A stretch of 64,000 nt of DNA from Anaerotruncus colihominis (GTDB taxonomy: Bacteria; Bacillota; Clostridia; Oscillospirales; Ruminococcaceae). The translations under genes were made by a program, and so were the position numbers. The notes beneath the pieces are model-generated. The model worked only from the letters and a program-made list of their open reading frames with translations. It was not told the DNA's origin and ran no database searches. The stretch is taken from the NCBI RefSeq assembly GCF_010206195.1, contig NZ_VIQT01000010.1, positions 248,001 to 312,000 on the forward strand, given 5' to 3'. Of this stretch, positions 1 to 8,103 are shown one piece after another (position 1 is the first letter of the stretch; each line of letters starts with the position of its first letter).

Positions 1-1497
1 CGCTTCAAGCTCCTCGCGCACGATCTGCTCAAGTTCTTTCAGCTCGTTCGGATCAACGACGCGGACGCGCCGGACGCCGGCGGCCTCGCAGATTTTTTCA
101 ATGCTTACCTGCGGCGCCGGCTGGTTTTTCAGCGTCAGCCCGGTCGTCGGGTTCTGCTGGTGGCCCGTCATGCCGGTGATCGAATTGTCGAGCACGATTA
201 CAGTTGAATTGCCGAGATTGTATGTAATATTGATCAGCCCGGTGATACCTGAATGCATGAACGTGCTGTCGCCGATCACCGCAACCGATTTTTTGGCGCT
301 GTCGCAGCCACGCGCCTTGTTAAAGCCGTGCAGCCCCGAAATCGACGCGCCCATGCAGATCGTTGTGTCGAGCGCGCCAAGCGGAGGCAGCGCGCCGAGC
401 GTATAGCATCCGATATCGCCGCTGACCATGACGCCGAGCTTGTGCAGCGTATAGAACAGGCCGCGGTGCGGGCAGCCCGGGCAGAGCACTGGCGGGCGCA
501 CCGGGACCGGCTCGCCGAAGTCGGAGCACTCCGGCACGGGAGCGCCGAACGCGGCGGCGATCTCGCGCTGCGAATATTCGCCAAGCAGCCCCAGGCGGTC
601 CTTGCCGCCGTCGACGCGCACGCCGATGGCGCGGCAGTGCGTCTCGATCACCGGGTCAAGCTCCTCCACGACATAGAGCGTTTCCACCTGCGCCGCAAAG
701 TTGCGGATCAGCTTTTCCGGCAGCGGATTGACCAGTCCGAGCTTGAGCACGCTTGCCTGAGGGAACGCCTCCTTTACATACTGGTAGCACGTGCCCGATG
801 TGATAAAGCCGACGCCGCGCCCGGCCAGCTCGACGCGGTTGAGCGGCGTTGTCTCCGCCAGCTCCGCGAGCCTTCTCATGCGTTCCTCGACAAACACGTG
901 ACGGCCGATCGCGTTTCCTGGCATCATGACATATTTTTTAGGATCTTTTACATAATCGCGCAGGGGACGCTCCTCACGCTCCGCCGTCTTGATGATGCTC
1001 TGTGAATGTGCAATGCGCGTACACGTGCGGAAGATCACCGGCGTATCATACGTTTCCGATATCTCATAAGCGGCCTTGACAAAATCGATGCACTCCTGCG
1101 AATCGGAAGGCTCGACCATCGGCAGCTTGGCCGCGATTGCATAATGGCGCGAATCCTGCTCATTCTGGGACGAATGCATCCCGGGATCGTCGGCAACGCC
1201 GATGACCATCCCGCCGTTGACGCCCGTATAGGCGGCTGTAAACAGCGGGTCCGCCGCGACGTTCAGACCGACATGCTTCATCGCGCAGAAGGAGCGCGCG
1301 CCGCCAATGGCCGCGCCGAGCGCGGCCTCACACGCAACCTTCTCATTCGGCGCCCATTCCGCATAAATTTCCTCATACCCGCTTGCATATTCGGAAATTT
1401 CAGTCGACGGCGTCCCCGGATAGCTCGACACAAACCGGCAGCCCGCCTCAAAAAGCCCTCTGGCAACCGCCTGATTGCCCAACATCAATTGTTTCAT
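1..1497 (-). CDS. iorA: indolepyruvate:ferredoxin oxidoreductase, alpha subunit (3'-truncated by window edge)
   Basis: Thiamine-diphosphate enzyme that oxidatively decarboxylates aryl pyruvates from aromatic amino acid transamination to aryl-acetyl-CoA, passing electrons to ferredoxin. It begins MKQLMLGNQAVARG at the CAT at 1495-1497 and stays open to base 1, giving 499 codons. The pyrimidine-binding half is N-terminal (SSYPGTPSTEISEY near residues 25-38). The C-terminal half has CPGCPHRGLF, GDIGCYTLG, and GDSTFMHSG followed by NSITGMTGHQQNP, the Mg/ThDP-binding pattern. The family is about 580-600 residues and ends in a 2[4Fe-4S] domain, which would lie beyond the left edge along with iorB. 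The acyl-CoA-ligase-like gene upstream on the same strand is a frequent neighbour and supports the pathway. The family call is firm; substrate preference is not visible. Confidence 0.93.
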   Translation of the reverse strand, partial: MKQLMLGNQAVARGLFEAGCRFVSSYPGTPSTEISEYASGYEEIYAEWAPNEKVACEAALGAAIGGARSFCAMKHVGLNVAADPLFTAAYTGVNGGMVIGVADDPGMHSSQNEQDSRHYAIAAKLPMVEPSDSQECIDFVKAAYEISETYDTPVIFRTCTRIAHSQSIIKTAEREERPLRDYVKDPKKYVMMPGNAIGRHVFVEERMRRLAELAETTPLNRVELAGRGVGFITSGTCYQYVKEAFPQASVLKLGLVNPLPEKLIRNFAAQVETLYVVEELDPVIETHCRAIGVRVDGGKDRLGLLGEYSQREIAAAFGAPVPECSDFGEPVPVRPPVLCPGCPHRGLFYTLHKLGVMVSGDIGCYTLGALPPLGALDTTICMGASISGLHGFNKARGCDSAKKSVAVIGDSTFMHSGITGLINITYNLGNSTVIVLDNSITGMTGHQQNPTTGLTLKNQPAPQVSIEKICEAAGVRRVRVVDPNELKELEQIVREELEA

Positions 1498-1506
1498 CTT
1501 GCCCCT

Positions 1507-1761
1507 CTTCCCGGCTTTTTTGAAAAAAAAGCCTCGCAAAAAACTTCCCGGCTTTTTTGAAAAAAAGCCTCGCAAAAAACTTCCCGGCTTTTTTGAAAAA
1601 AAGCCTCGCAAAAAACTTCCCGGCTTTTTTGAAAAAAAGCCTCGCAAAAAACTTCCCGGCTTTTTTGAAAAAAAGCCTCGCAAAAAACTTCCCGGCTTTT
1701 TTGAAAAAAAGCCTCGGCAAAAAACTTCCCGGCTTTTTTGAAAAAAAGCCTCGGCAAAAAA
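1507..1761. repeat. tandem array of seven 36-37 bp hairpin-forming units
   Basis: Seven head-to-tail copies start at 1507, 1544, 1580, 1616, 1652, 1688 and 1725. Each has the core cttcccggctttttt followed by gaaaaaaagcctcg and an A-run. Within a unit GGCTTTTTT pairs with AAAAAAGCC, so each copy can fold into a small stem with an adjacent T or A run. Copies are almost identical: the first has one extra A, and the sixth and seventh read ctcggc instead of ctcgc. The array sits directly upstream of the iorA start, between it and the ligase gene. Reading frames across it are low-complexity and are not credible genes. Confidence 0.95.
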
Positions 1762-1770
1762 CTTTAGTCG

Positions 1771-1868
1771 GCTACGCCGCGAACAGTGGGGCGGCCTCTG
1801 CGCCTATGCAGGCTGCGCCGCGAACAGTGGGACGGCCTCTGCGTCTATGCAGGCTGCGCCGCAAACAG
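1771..1868. repeat. 2.4 copies of a 41-bp GC-rich tandem repeat
   Basis: Copies begin at 1771, 1812 and 1853 (the last is partial, about 16 bp). The unit starts gctgcgccgcgaacagtggg and continues with cggcctctgcg and ctatgcag. It follows the 36-bp array directly. Together the two arrays fill the gap between the ligase gene and iorA. No gene or clear promoter is seen. Confidence 0.85.
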
Positions 1869-1907
1869 AACGCCCTGCGCTGCGAAGCCAAAAACTGTAT
1901 GGATCTT

Positions 1908-3200
1908 TTACCGCAGGTCGACAACGCGCTTGGCCTTTCCGGAAAACCGCTCGATCGTCTTTGGCTGGACGAGCGTGACCTTTGCATCGATGCCGAGCAC
2001 CGTGCGCAGGCGCGAATGAATCATATCTGTCAGACGCTCCAGATCGGAATAGCGTTCCAGCAGCGACGCGTCGATCAGCTCAACCTTGACCTCGAGCGTA
2101 TCCGTATATCCCTCATGGCGCACGTAAAGCATATAATGCGGGCTGACCTGCTCCATCGGCATGAGCACGCTTTCAATCTGCGATGGGAACACGTTGACGC
2201 CTTTGATTTTAAGCATATCGTCGCTGCGCCCCATAATTTTGTCCATACGCGCCGTTGTCCGGCCGCATTTGCACGGCGCATAGGTGATTCGTGAAAGGTC
2301 CCGCGTGCGGTACCGCAGCAGCGGCAGCGCCTCTTTGGTCATCGTTGTGATGACCAGTTCGCCGACCTCGCCCTCGTCCTTCTCCGCGAGCGTCTCCGGG
2401 TCGACCACCTCTGCAAAAAAGTGATCCTCATTGATATGCAATCCGTCGCGGTATTCGCATTCGCCCGATACGCCCGGCCCGATCAGCTCGCTCATACCGT
2501 AATTGTCGGTCGCAAACAGGCCGAGCTTTTCCTCAATCTTGGCGCGCATCTCCGGCGTGCTCCCCTCCGAACCGAACAGGCCGACACGCAGCTTAAAATC
2601 AGCGGGCGTATAACCCATTTCGGCAGCCAGCTCGCCGAGATACAGCGCGTATGTCGGCGTCGCGATCAACGTTGTCGTGCCGAAATCCTTCATCAGCATG
2701 ATCTGCTTTTCACTGTTGCCGCTTGACGACGGCACAACAGCGGCGCCAAGACGCTCAAGCCCATAATGCAGGCCGAGCGCGCCTGTAAACAGGCCGTATC
2801 CAAAACAAATCTGCGCCATATCCTCGTCGCCCACGCCAACCGCGGCGATCAGGCGCGCCATCACTTCGGACCACATGTCGAGATCGTTTTTTGTATATCC
2901 CACGACCGTCGGCTTGCCCGTTGTTCCTGACGACGCGTGGATGCGTACAATCTGCTTGCGCGGTACTGCAAACAATCCAAACGGATAGTGGTCGCGCAGG
3001 TCGTCCTTTGTGGTCGGCGGTATGTACTTGATGTCGGAGAGCGTTTTAAACTTGTCAGGATCGATGCCGGCCGCGTCAAACCGGTCGTGGTACAGCCGGA
3101 CATTGTCATAGCAATACCGCACCACATGCTTCATACGCTCCAGTTGGAGCGCCTCTAGCTGCCTGCGCGGCATTGTCTCGGCGTGCCTGTTGTAAATCAT
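1908..3200 (-). CDS. paaK: phenylacetate-CoA ligase-like acyl-adenylate enzyme
   Basis: AMP-forming CoA ligase of the PaaK family, 430 residues, the usual length. It activates an arylacetate to its CoA thioester through an acyl-adenylate. The ATP-binding P-loop-like motif SSGTTGKPTVVGYT lies near residues 90-103, YGMSELIGPG near 235 is the adenylate-forming motif, and RYRTRDLSRI near 300 is the hinge-region motif before the small C-terminal domain. Several residues downstream DKIMGRSDDMLKIKGVNVFP is the C-terminal-domain signature. It lies upstream of iorA on the same strand with a 410-bp repeat-filled gap. With IorA it fits fermentation of aromatic amino acids, where arylacetyl-CoA and arylacetate interconvert. 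The exact aryl acid cannot be told from sequence. Confidence 0.88.
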   Translation of the reverse strand: MIYNRHAETMPRRQLEALQLERMKHVVRYCYDNVRLYHDRFDAAGIDPDKFKTLSDIKYIPPTTKDDLRDHYPFGLFAVPRKQIVRIHASSGTTGKPTVVGYTKNDLDMWSEVMARLIAAVGVGDEDMAQICFGYGLFTGALGLHYGLERLGAAVVPSSSGNSEKQIMLMKDFGTTTLIATPTYALYLGELAAEMGYTPADFKLRVGLFGSEGSTPEMRAKIEEKLGLFATDNYGMSELIGPGVSGECEYRDGLHINEDHFFAEVVDPETLAEKDEGEVGELVITTMTKEALPLLRYRTRDLSRITYAPCKCGRTTARMDKIMGRSDDMLKIKGVNVFPSQIESVLMPMEQVSPHYMLYVRHEGYTDTLEVKVELIDASLLERYSDLERLTDMIHSRLRTVLGIDAKVTLVQPKTIERFSGKAKRVVDLR

Positions 3201-3479
3201 CGGTTGGTTTCCTCCGTTCCTTCCTACGCCGCTTTAGCGCATTTACCCATTAAACCCTTTTCCTATCATACCGCGAACCACATGTAAAATCAAGGCTTAA
3301 CCGCCATCTTTTGATAAATTCCGCCCGTTGCCAGCGCATAAAACCCCATTGATATGCACAAATTCATACTTTATTAAACACATTTCTGTCTGCTTCGTGT
3401 AAAATAATAAACATTCATTGTGTATTCTTCATCACTGCACCTGTGTTCATAATCCGATAAAATTGGAGACACTACATTC

Positions 3480-4355
3480 ATGTTTGGATATATAAGACCC
3501 AGTAAAGGGATGCTGCGCGTCTGTGAATATGAAACGTATCAGGCTGTCTACTGCGGCCTGTGCAAGCAGCTTGGGCGGCAGTATGGCCCGTTCGCGCGCA
3601 TGACGCTCAGCTTTGACTTCACGTTTCTCACGCTGCTCGGCATGTCGCTTGACGAAAAGGATTCGTCGTTTGCGCCGGGGCGCTGCATGCTCAACCCGCT
3701 TAAAAAGCGTCCCTGCCTGCAAAGCTGTTCATGGCTGTCGTTTTCGTCCGACGTCGCGATGATCATGTTTTACTACAAGGCGCTCGACAACTATACGGAC
3801 GGCGGAACCGGCGCCCGCTTTCTGACGCTTTTGTGTATGCCGTTCGCGCGCGCCGCTTACAAAAAAGCGTCGGACCGCACCCCGGACGTGGCCTCGATTA
3901 TTTATGAAACGATCAGTATGCAGAGCCTTGTTGAGGACGAGCGGTGCGACAGCGTCGACCGTGCGGCAGAGCCGTCGGCGCTCGCGCTTTCGCATATCTG
4001 CGGGCTTCTTTCGCATGACGGCAGCCAGCGGCGCGTACTGGAGCGATTCGGCTATCTGCTTGGACGGTATGTGTACCTTGCCGACGCGCTCGACGATCTC
4101 GAGGAGGATATCCGCCATGGCAGCTACAACGCGTTTGTGCTGCGCGAGCATCTGGACGCGCCTGAGCCGCAGCGGCTGGCCGATGTACGCGAAAACGCGA
4201 AAGGTTCGCTTTTTTTAACCATAGGGGAAATCATCAAAGCGTACGAGCTTCTGGAACTTGGCGAATATAAGCCGATTCTTGATAATGTGATCTATCTCGG
4301 TCTGCGGGAAACCGTTGAACGAATTTTGTTGCCGAAGGAGAATGAACACAGATGA
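3480..4355 (+). CDS. DUF5685 family protein
   Basis: Protein of 291 residues matching the clostridial DUF5685 family, from the N-terminal pattern MFGYIRPSKGML followed by a YCGLCKQLG cysteine pair near residues 23-29. The rest is mostly helical with an acidic YLADALDDLEEDI segment near residue 200. The CxxC pair plus further cysteines (RCMLNP, CLQSC) could bind metal, but this is inference. The gene starts a rightward run, and its last four bases overlap the ATG of the following J-domain gene (ATGA), so the two are probably translationally coupled. The association of this family with a DnaJ-domain partner recurs in Clostridia. The biochemical role is unknown. Confidence 0.8.
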   Translation: MFGYIRPSKGMLRVCEYETYQAVYCGLCKQLGRQYGPFARMTLSFDFTFLTLLGMSLDEKDSSFAPGRCMLNPLKKRPCLQSCSWLSFSSDVAMIMFYYKALDNYTDGGTGARFLTLLCMPFARAAYKKASDRTPDVASIIYETISMQSLVEDERCDSVDRAAEPSALALSHICGLLSHDGSQRRVLERFGYLLGRYVYLADALDDLEEDIRHGSYNAFVLREHLDAPEPQRLADVRENAKGSLFLTIGEIIKAYELLELGEYKPILDNVIYLGLRETVERILLPKENEHR

Positions 4356-4966
4356 CAGATCCGTACAAGGTGCTTGGGATCTCGCCGAACGCCACCGATG
4401 AACAGGTAAAAATCGCATACCGCGAGCTTGCCAAAAAATATCATCCGGACAACTATGCAAATAATCCCCTGTCCGATCTGGCTGAGGAAAAGATGCAGGA
4501 GATCAACCAGGCGTATGACGCGATCGTCGCGCAGCGCAGGTCGGGACAATCCGCGGGCGGGCCGGCCGGCGCGGGAGCTTATTCCGGCGCGTCTCAATTC
4601 TCCGATATCCGCCGCATGATCAATTCCGGCCGTCTTGCTGAAGCTCAGGAGCTGCTCGACGGCGTGGCCGCAGCAAACCGCGACGCTGAATGGCATTTTC
4701 TAAAGGGCAGTATCTATTATTCGCGTGGTTGGCTTGACGACGCGCTCCAGTGCTTTCAGCGCGCCTGCCAGCTCAACCCGCAGAACAGCGAATACAGCGC
4801 TGCTTACAATCAGCTTGTCTGGCAGCGGCAGAACGGGCAGCCGCGCTACAATCAAAGCCCTTTTGGAACGAACACAACGGTCGGCGGATGCAGCTGCTGC
4901 GATATCTGCGCGGCCATATACTGCGCCAATTGCTGCCTTGACGCATGCGGCAGCGGCTGTTTCTGA
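4352..4966 (+). CDS. J-domain (DnaJ-like) protein with Cys-rich tail
   Basis: Residues 1-65 form a J-domain: DPYKVLGISPNATDEQVK, then AYRELAKKYHPDN containing the HPD tripeptide needed to stimulate DnaK ATPase. A glycine/alanine-rich linker follows, then helices that look like a short tetratricopeptide-type stretch (WHFLKGSIYYSRG and DDALQCFQRACQLNP). The last 25 residues hold about nine cysteines. It lacks the zinc-finger and substrate-binding domains of true DnaJ, so it is a specialised co-chaperone rather than the housekeeping one. It overlaps the DUF5685 gene by ATGA and the next membrane gene by TGATG. The Cys-rich end may bind metal or be palmitoyl-like membrane-associated; that is inference. 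Confidence 0.85.
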   Translation: MTDPYKVLGISPNATDEQVKIAYRELAKKYHPDNYANNPLSDLAEEKMQEINQAYDAIVAQRRSGQSAGGPAGAGAYSGASQFSDIRRMINSGRLAEAQELLDGVAAANRDAEWHFLKGSIYYSRGWLDDALQCFQRACQLNPQNSEYSAAYNQLVWQRQNGQPRYNQSPFGTNTTVGGCSCCDICAAIYCANCCLDACGSGCF

Positions 4967-5553
4967 TGACACGGCAGCCGGATTGGGACCCGGCGGCGTC
5001 CCACAGCAGCCGCCAGATGAAAAAAAGCACCCAGGTCGCCCTTGGCGGTCTTTCCTCCGCCCTGTGCCTGCTGCTCATGTTTATGACCGGGCTGATCCCC
5101 TTCTCCTCGTATATCTTCCCCGCGCTGGCCGGGATCGTTTTGATTTCCGTGCGCGAAGAAAACGGTCTGAAAACCGCGATGCTCGTCTACACGGCGACTT
5201 CGCTGCTCGCTCTGCTGATTATTCCGGACCGCGAGGCCGTCATGATGTATATCATGCTGCTTGGCTACTACCCGCTGGCCAAACCCTGGATAGAACGTTT
5301 GCCGCATATTTTTTCCGCCATGTTCAAGCTGCTGCTGTTTAATGTAGTCGTCGTGGCTTTTTACTATGTGATGCTCTTCATTTTTGGGGTCCCTGATATG
5401 CTTGAGGGCTGGGGCGATTTCGGGCGTTATACTATTGTCGTCATTCTGGCAATTGTAAACTTTACATTGTTTATGTATGATTATTTGCTGACGCAGGCGC
5501 TTCATATTTATCGCGGATGGTTCCGCCCGAAAATCCTGCGCAAAATCATTTGA
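4966..5553 (+). CDS. conserved multi-pass membrane protein
   Basis: Hydrophobic protein of 195 residues with about five membrane segments (LGGLSSALCLLLMFMTGL, FPALAGIVLISV, AMLVYTATSLLALLII, LLLFNVVVVAFYYVMLF, IVVILAIVNFTLFMY). The glycine-rich first segment resembles small substrate-binding membrane components of clostridial transporters, but no family is certain. The chosen ATG at 4966 overlaps the preceding stop (TGATG). An internal ATG at 5017 giving MKKSTQVALGG is an equally plausible start because neither site has a strong Shine-Dalgarno. Third gene of the run starting at 3480; function unknown. Confidence 0.7.
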   Translation: MTRQPDWDPAASHSSRQMKKSTQVALGGLSSALCLLLMFMTGLIPFSSYIFPALAGIVLISVREENGLKTAMLVYTATSLLALLIIPDREAVMMYIMLLGYYPLAKPWIERLPHIFSAMFKLLLFNVVVVAFYYVMLFIFGVPDMLEGWGDFGRYTIVVILAIVNFTLFMYDYLLTQALHIYRGWFRPKILRKII

Positions 5554-5636
5554 GTCTGGCTTTGGCTTCTTGTAAAAAGCCCTCGCTTTGACAGGACGCC
5601 GGCTGTTTTCAATCCCTGCCGCGGAGGTGCGTTCCA

Positions 5637-6164
5637 ATGACTGTTAAACAAAAAAAACGTATGGGGATACTGCCTGTACTTTTGTCCACGTTGTTCGTTA
5701 TCGTCCTGATCGCAGCGGGGGCCTTTTTCTTCCTGCACAGGGCCGGGTCCTCCAGCGAGGTCGCGGCGCAGTTTCGTGTCGAAGGGCTTGATCCTGCTGC
5801 GCAGACGGGTGTGCTTCCGGGCGCGCCGCACAGCGAGCGTGCTCCCGGCAATGGGTTGTTTGGGTACCGCATCAATGCGGCTCCCACCTTTTCGTCCGAC
5901 GGCAGCGGTGGAGACATTTGTGTTCAGAATCCTGCTTTCAATCGATATTTGATGGTCCTTGAAATCGTTGCAGACAATAACGAAACCGTTTTGTACCGCT
6001 CACAATATATCGCGCCTAATCAGTACATACTGGATGCCAATCTGTCAAGGCCGCTTTCATCGGGCAGCCATGAGGGTATGGCTTATATCAATGTGATCGA
6101 CCCTTCAACGCTCGCGCTTGTGGATGTGCTTGAGTGTCCGCTCGCAATCAATATTCAATCATGA
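5637..6164 (+). CDS. hypothetical membrane-anchored extracytoplasmic protein
   Basis: The 175-residue product starts with a basic stretch (VKQKKR) and one hydrophobic helix, ILPVLLSTLFVIVLIAAGAF, near residues 10-30. The remainder lacks membrane segments and is probably outside the cell. The C-terminal half, with ITAPNQ-like phrasing (YIAPNQYILDANLSRPLSSG), resembles short beta-sandwich domains seen in Firmicutes surface proteins, but I do not recognise a named family. A strong ribosome site (ggaggtgcg) precedes the ATG. It lies 84 bp after the membrane gene and just before the cupin gene. Confidence 0.65.
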   Translation: MTVKQKKRMGILPVLLSTLFVIVLIAAGAFFFLHRAGSSSEVAAQFRVEGLDPAAQTGVLPGAPHSERAPGNGLFGYRINAAPTFSSDGSGGDICVQNPAFNRYLMVLEIVADNNETVLYRSQYIAPNQYILDANLSRPLSSGSHEGMAYINVIDPSTLALVDVLECPLAINIQS

Positions 6165-6177
6165 CAGGGGTGGTAAT

Positions 6178-6618
6178 ATGGAAGCAATCTCGTGCAACGC
6201 GGCGTTTGAGCAGCACGGCGTTTCGACAAACCACGAGCGCATGGACAATGGAGAGCTGCGTTTCCGATTGATCGGTCCGGACAAAAGCAGCTATATCCGT
6301 TGTGAGAATGCAGCCGGGGAACCCGTCTGGGAAAGCAGCCACTCACATGCCGCGTTACAGGAACTGGTGCTTGTACAGAGCGGAGAGGTTGTATACGCTG
6401 AATATCGCGGCGCTTCGGCTGTTTTTCGTTTACTGCTGCCTGGTATGTACGTTGTGACAACGCCGGATATTCCGCACAATCAATGCCTGACGGCGGGCGC
6501 AATCGTCCATACGGTCAAATTCGGCGATTGCAGCAATCCCGACTGGATTGCCGCGCCGCAGCTCGATGCGTTGACGCTTCCGCTTACATTTGACCAGGCC
6601 CGGGCACAGACTGAATAA
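6178..6618 (+). CDS. cupin-fold protein
   Basis: The product is 146 residues from the ATG at 6178, chosen because agggg lies eight bases upstream and the upstream in-frame stretch overlaps the preceding gene. HSHAALQELVLVQSGEV (motif 1 of a cupin barrel) and a glycine-turn LLLPGMYVVTTPDIPHNQ (motif 2, containing PxxPH) indicate a single small beta barrel. The HxH and later His could hold a metal ion. Binding of a small ligand or a sugar-type substrate is typical of the fold; nothing in the neighbourhood fixes which. Confidence 0.7.
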   Translation: MEAISCNAAFEQHGVSTNHERMDNGELRFRLIGPDKSSYIRCENAAGEPVWESSHSHAALQELVLVQSGEVVYAEYRGASAVFRLLLPGMYVVTTPDIPHNQCLTAGAIVHTVKFGDCSNPDWIAAPQLDALTLPLTFDQARAQTE

Positions 6619-6789
6619 AATGCGCCGCCGCCGGAAAGAGGCTCGCTGTTAGCGGTACATTCATAAAGTCATCGAGCCTGTCTGCTTACAAAAAACCCTG
6701 TCAAATGAAGCAAAAAACATATAAAAAACAAAGCATGATATGCGGCGTCAAGGTTTAATTGTTATAATATGAGTAGAGAAGGCAAGCAT

Positions 6790-7539
6790 ATGAGTGAACA
6801 GTTTATAAACTTGACAATTGACAACGTGGATAAAGAACATTTATGTTGTGCGATTGCAGATAAAAAACATCAAGCTGGAGTGGCTGTAAAAAAACAATGG
6901 TTAAAAGAACGAATTGCGGAAGGTCATATTTTCCGCAAACTTGATGAAAAGGGAAAAGTTTTCATTGAGTATGCTCCTTTAGAAACAGCATGGGCGCCTG
7001 TTTATGGAGATAACTATTTATATATTTATTGTCTTTGGGTATCCGGTTCTTTCAAAGGAAAAGGGTATGCAAAATCACTGCTTGAGTATTGTATCGATGA
7101 CGCAAAGGAAAAAGGAAGATCGGGCGTTTGTGTTCTTAGCTCCAAGAAGAAAAAGCCGTTTTTATCAGACAAAAAATTTTTGCTTAAATATGGCTTTGAA
7201 GTCGTTGATACAGCGGGAGACGGATATGAGTTATTGGCTCTGTCTTTTAATGGGGAAAAACCTTATTTTTCTGAAACTGTAAAAGAAATGAAAATCAGCG
7301 AAAAAGAACTGACAATCTATTATGGTTTACAATGCCCTTACATTCCTAATTGTATTGAGCAAGTAAAAGAATACTGTAATAGAAACAGTATACCCCTAAA
7401 TTTGATTGCTGTAGATACGTTGCAGAAAGCAAAAAGTCTCCCTTGCATTTTTAATAACTGGGCTGTCTTTTATAATGGAGAATACGAAACAAATCATCTT
7501 CTCAATGAAACTTTTTTGAAAAAGAAATTTAAATTATAG
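6790..7539 (+). CDS. GNAT acetyltransferase with C-terminal YoaP-like domain
   Basis: The product is 249 residues. The N-terminal half is a GNAT fold with acetyl-CoA loop VSGSFKGKGYAKSLLEYC near residues 84-101 (pattern R/Q-x-x-G-x-G/A). The C-terminal part (YYGLQCPYIPNCIEQVKEYC onward) matches the YoaP-like extension found in Bacillus YoaP. That extension has a CxxxxxC pair with a thioredoxin-like feel. The ATG at 6790 has AGAAGG seven bases upstream; an ATG at 6769 is the alternative. Codon use is visibly richer in A and T than neighbours on both sides (AAA, TTT, ATT abundant), which suggests recent transfer. Substrate unknown. Confidence 0.8.
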   Translation: MSEQFINLTIDNVDKEHLCCAIADKKHQAGVAVKKQWLKERIAEGHIFRKLDEKGKVFIEYAPLETAWAPVYGDNYLYIYCLWVSGSFKGKGYAKSLLEYCIDDAKEKGRSGVCVLSSKKKKPFLSDKKFLLKYGFEVVDTAGDGYELLALSFNGEKPYFSETVKEMKISEKELTIYYGLQCPYIPNCIEQVKEYCNRNSIPLNLIAVDTLQKAKSLPCIFNNWAVFYNGEYETNHLLNETFLKKKFKL

Positions 7540-7638
7540 ATGAAATATCTGTGCACTTTGTAAAAGCAAAAGGAATTTTATGAAATTATTTCATCAATGA
7601 ACGATTGGCAAAAGTATTTTCTACATCGCTGTAAAATC

Positions 7639-7675
7639 AAAGGGTTACGCGCTGTTTTCCAGCGCGTAACCCTTT
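7639..7675. terminator. bidirectional hairpin between convergent genes
   Basis: Perfect 16-bp stem, AAAGGGTTACGCGCTG paired with CAGCGCGTAACCCTTT around a TTTTC loop. It sits between the rightward GNAT gene and the leftward VOC gene. A weak T-run lies only on the leftward-reading side. Confidence 0.8.
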
Positions 7676-7685
7676 ATCATTGCGA

Positions 7686-8054
7686 TCAGCCTTTTTGGGG
7701 GACAATTTCGATCCAGTAGCCGTCCGGATCATGGATGAAATAGATGCCCATTCCCGGATTTTCAAAGCAGATGACGCCCATTTGCTGGTGTTTTTCATGC
7801 AGCGCCGCGTAGTCATCCGTTACAAAAGCGAGATGATATTCCAGATCCCCAAGATTGTATGGTTCCTTACGGTCGCGCAGCCAGGTCAGCTCCAGTGTGA
7901 AATCGCTTTCGCCATCACCGAGATACACAAGCTTAAATGAACCGTCCGAAGCATTTTTTTCACGCACTACAGTCAGGTTCAGGGCTGCTTGATAGAAATC
8001 AAGGCTCTTTTGCAAGTCGAGCACATTGAAATTAAAGTGATTGAATTTGATCAT
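7686..8054 (-). CDS. VOC-superfamily (glyoxalase I-like) protein
   Basis: The product is 122 residues with the paired beta-alpha-beta-beta-beta modules of the vicinal oxygen chelate fold. FNHFNFNVLDLQKSLDFYQ opens module 1 (metal His near residue 5). LEYHLAFVTDDYAALHEK opens module 2, and it ends GIYFIHDPDGYWIEIV with a conserved metal Glu. This resembles lactoylglutathione lyase, but low-GC Firmicutes usually lack glutathione, so the substrate may be another thiol adduct. The ATG at 8054 was preferred over a GTG nine bases upstream because AAGGGG is then well spaced. Confidence 0.85.
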   Translation of the reverse strand: MIKFNHFNFNVLDLQKSLDFYQAALNLTVVREKNASDGSFKLVYLGDGESDFTLELTWLRDRKEPYNLGDLEYHLAFVTDDYAALHEKHQQMGVICFENPGMGIYFIHDPDGYWIEIVPQKG

Positions 8055-8103
8055 ATGGCACACCCCTTATATATTATACATTTCGTATTTATTATTGGAA
8101 AAA

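Noticed and set aside
253..1560. Long rightward frames opposite iorA
   Set aside because: They are Arg/Ala-rich antisense shadows of a clear iorA coding strand and lack ribosome sites.
1448..1757. Frames across the 36-bp array encoding repeated FFKKAGKFF-like peptides
   Set aside because: They only translate the DNA repeat in several frames on both strands; no start signals.
1507..1761. CRISPR array
   Set aside because: Units are contiguous with no unique spacers and no cas genes are nearby; it is a plain tandem repeat.
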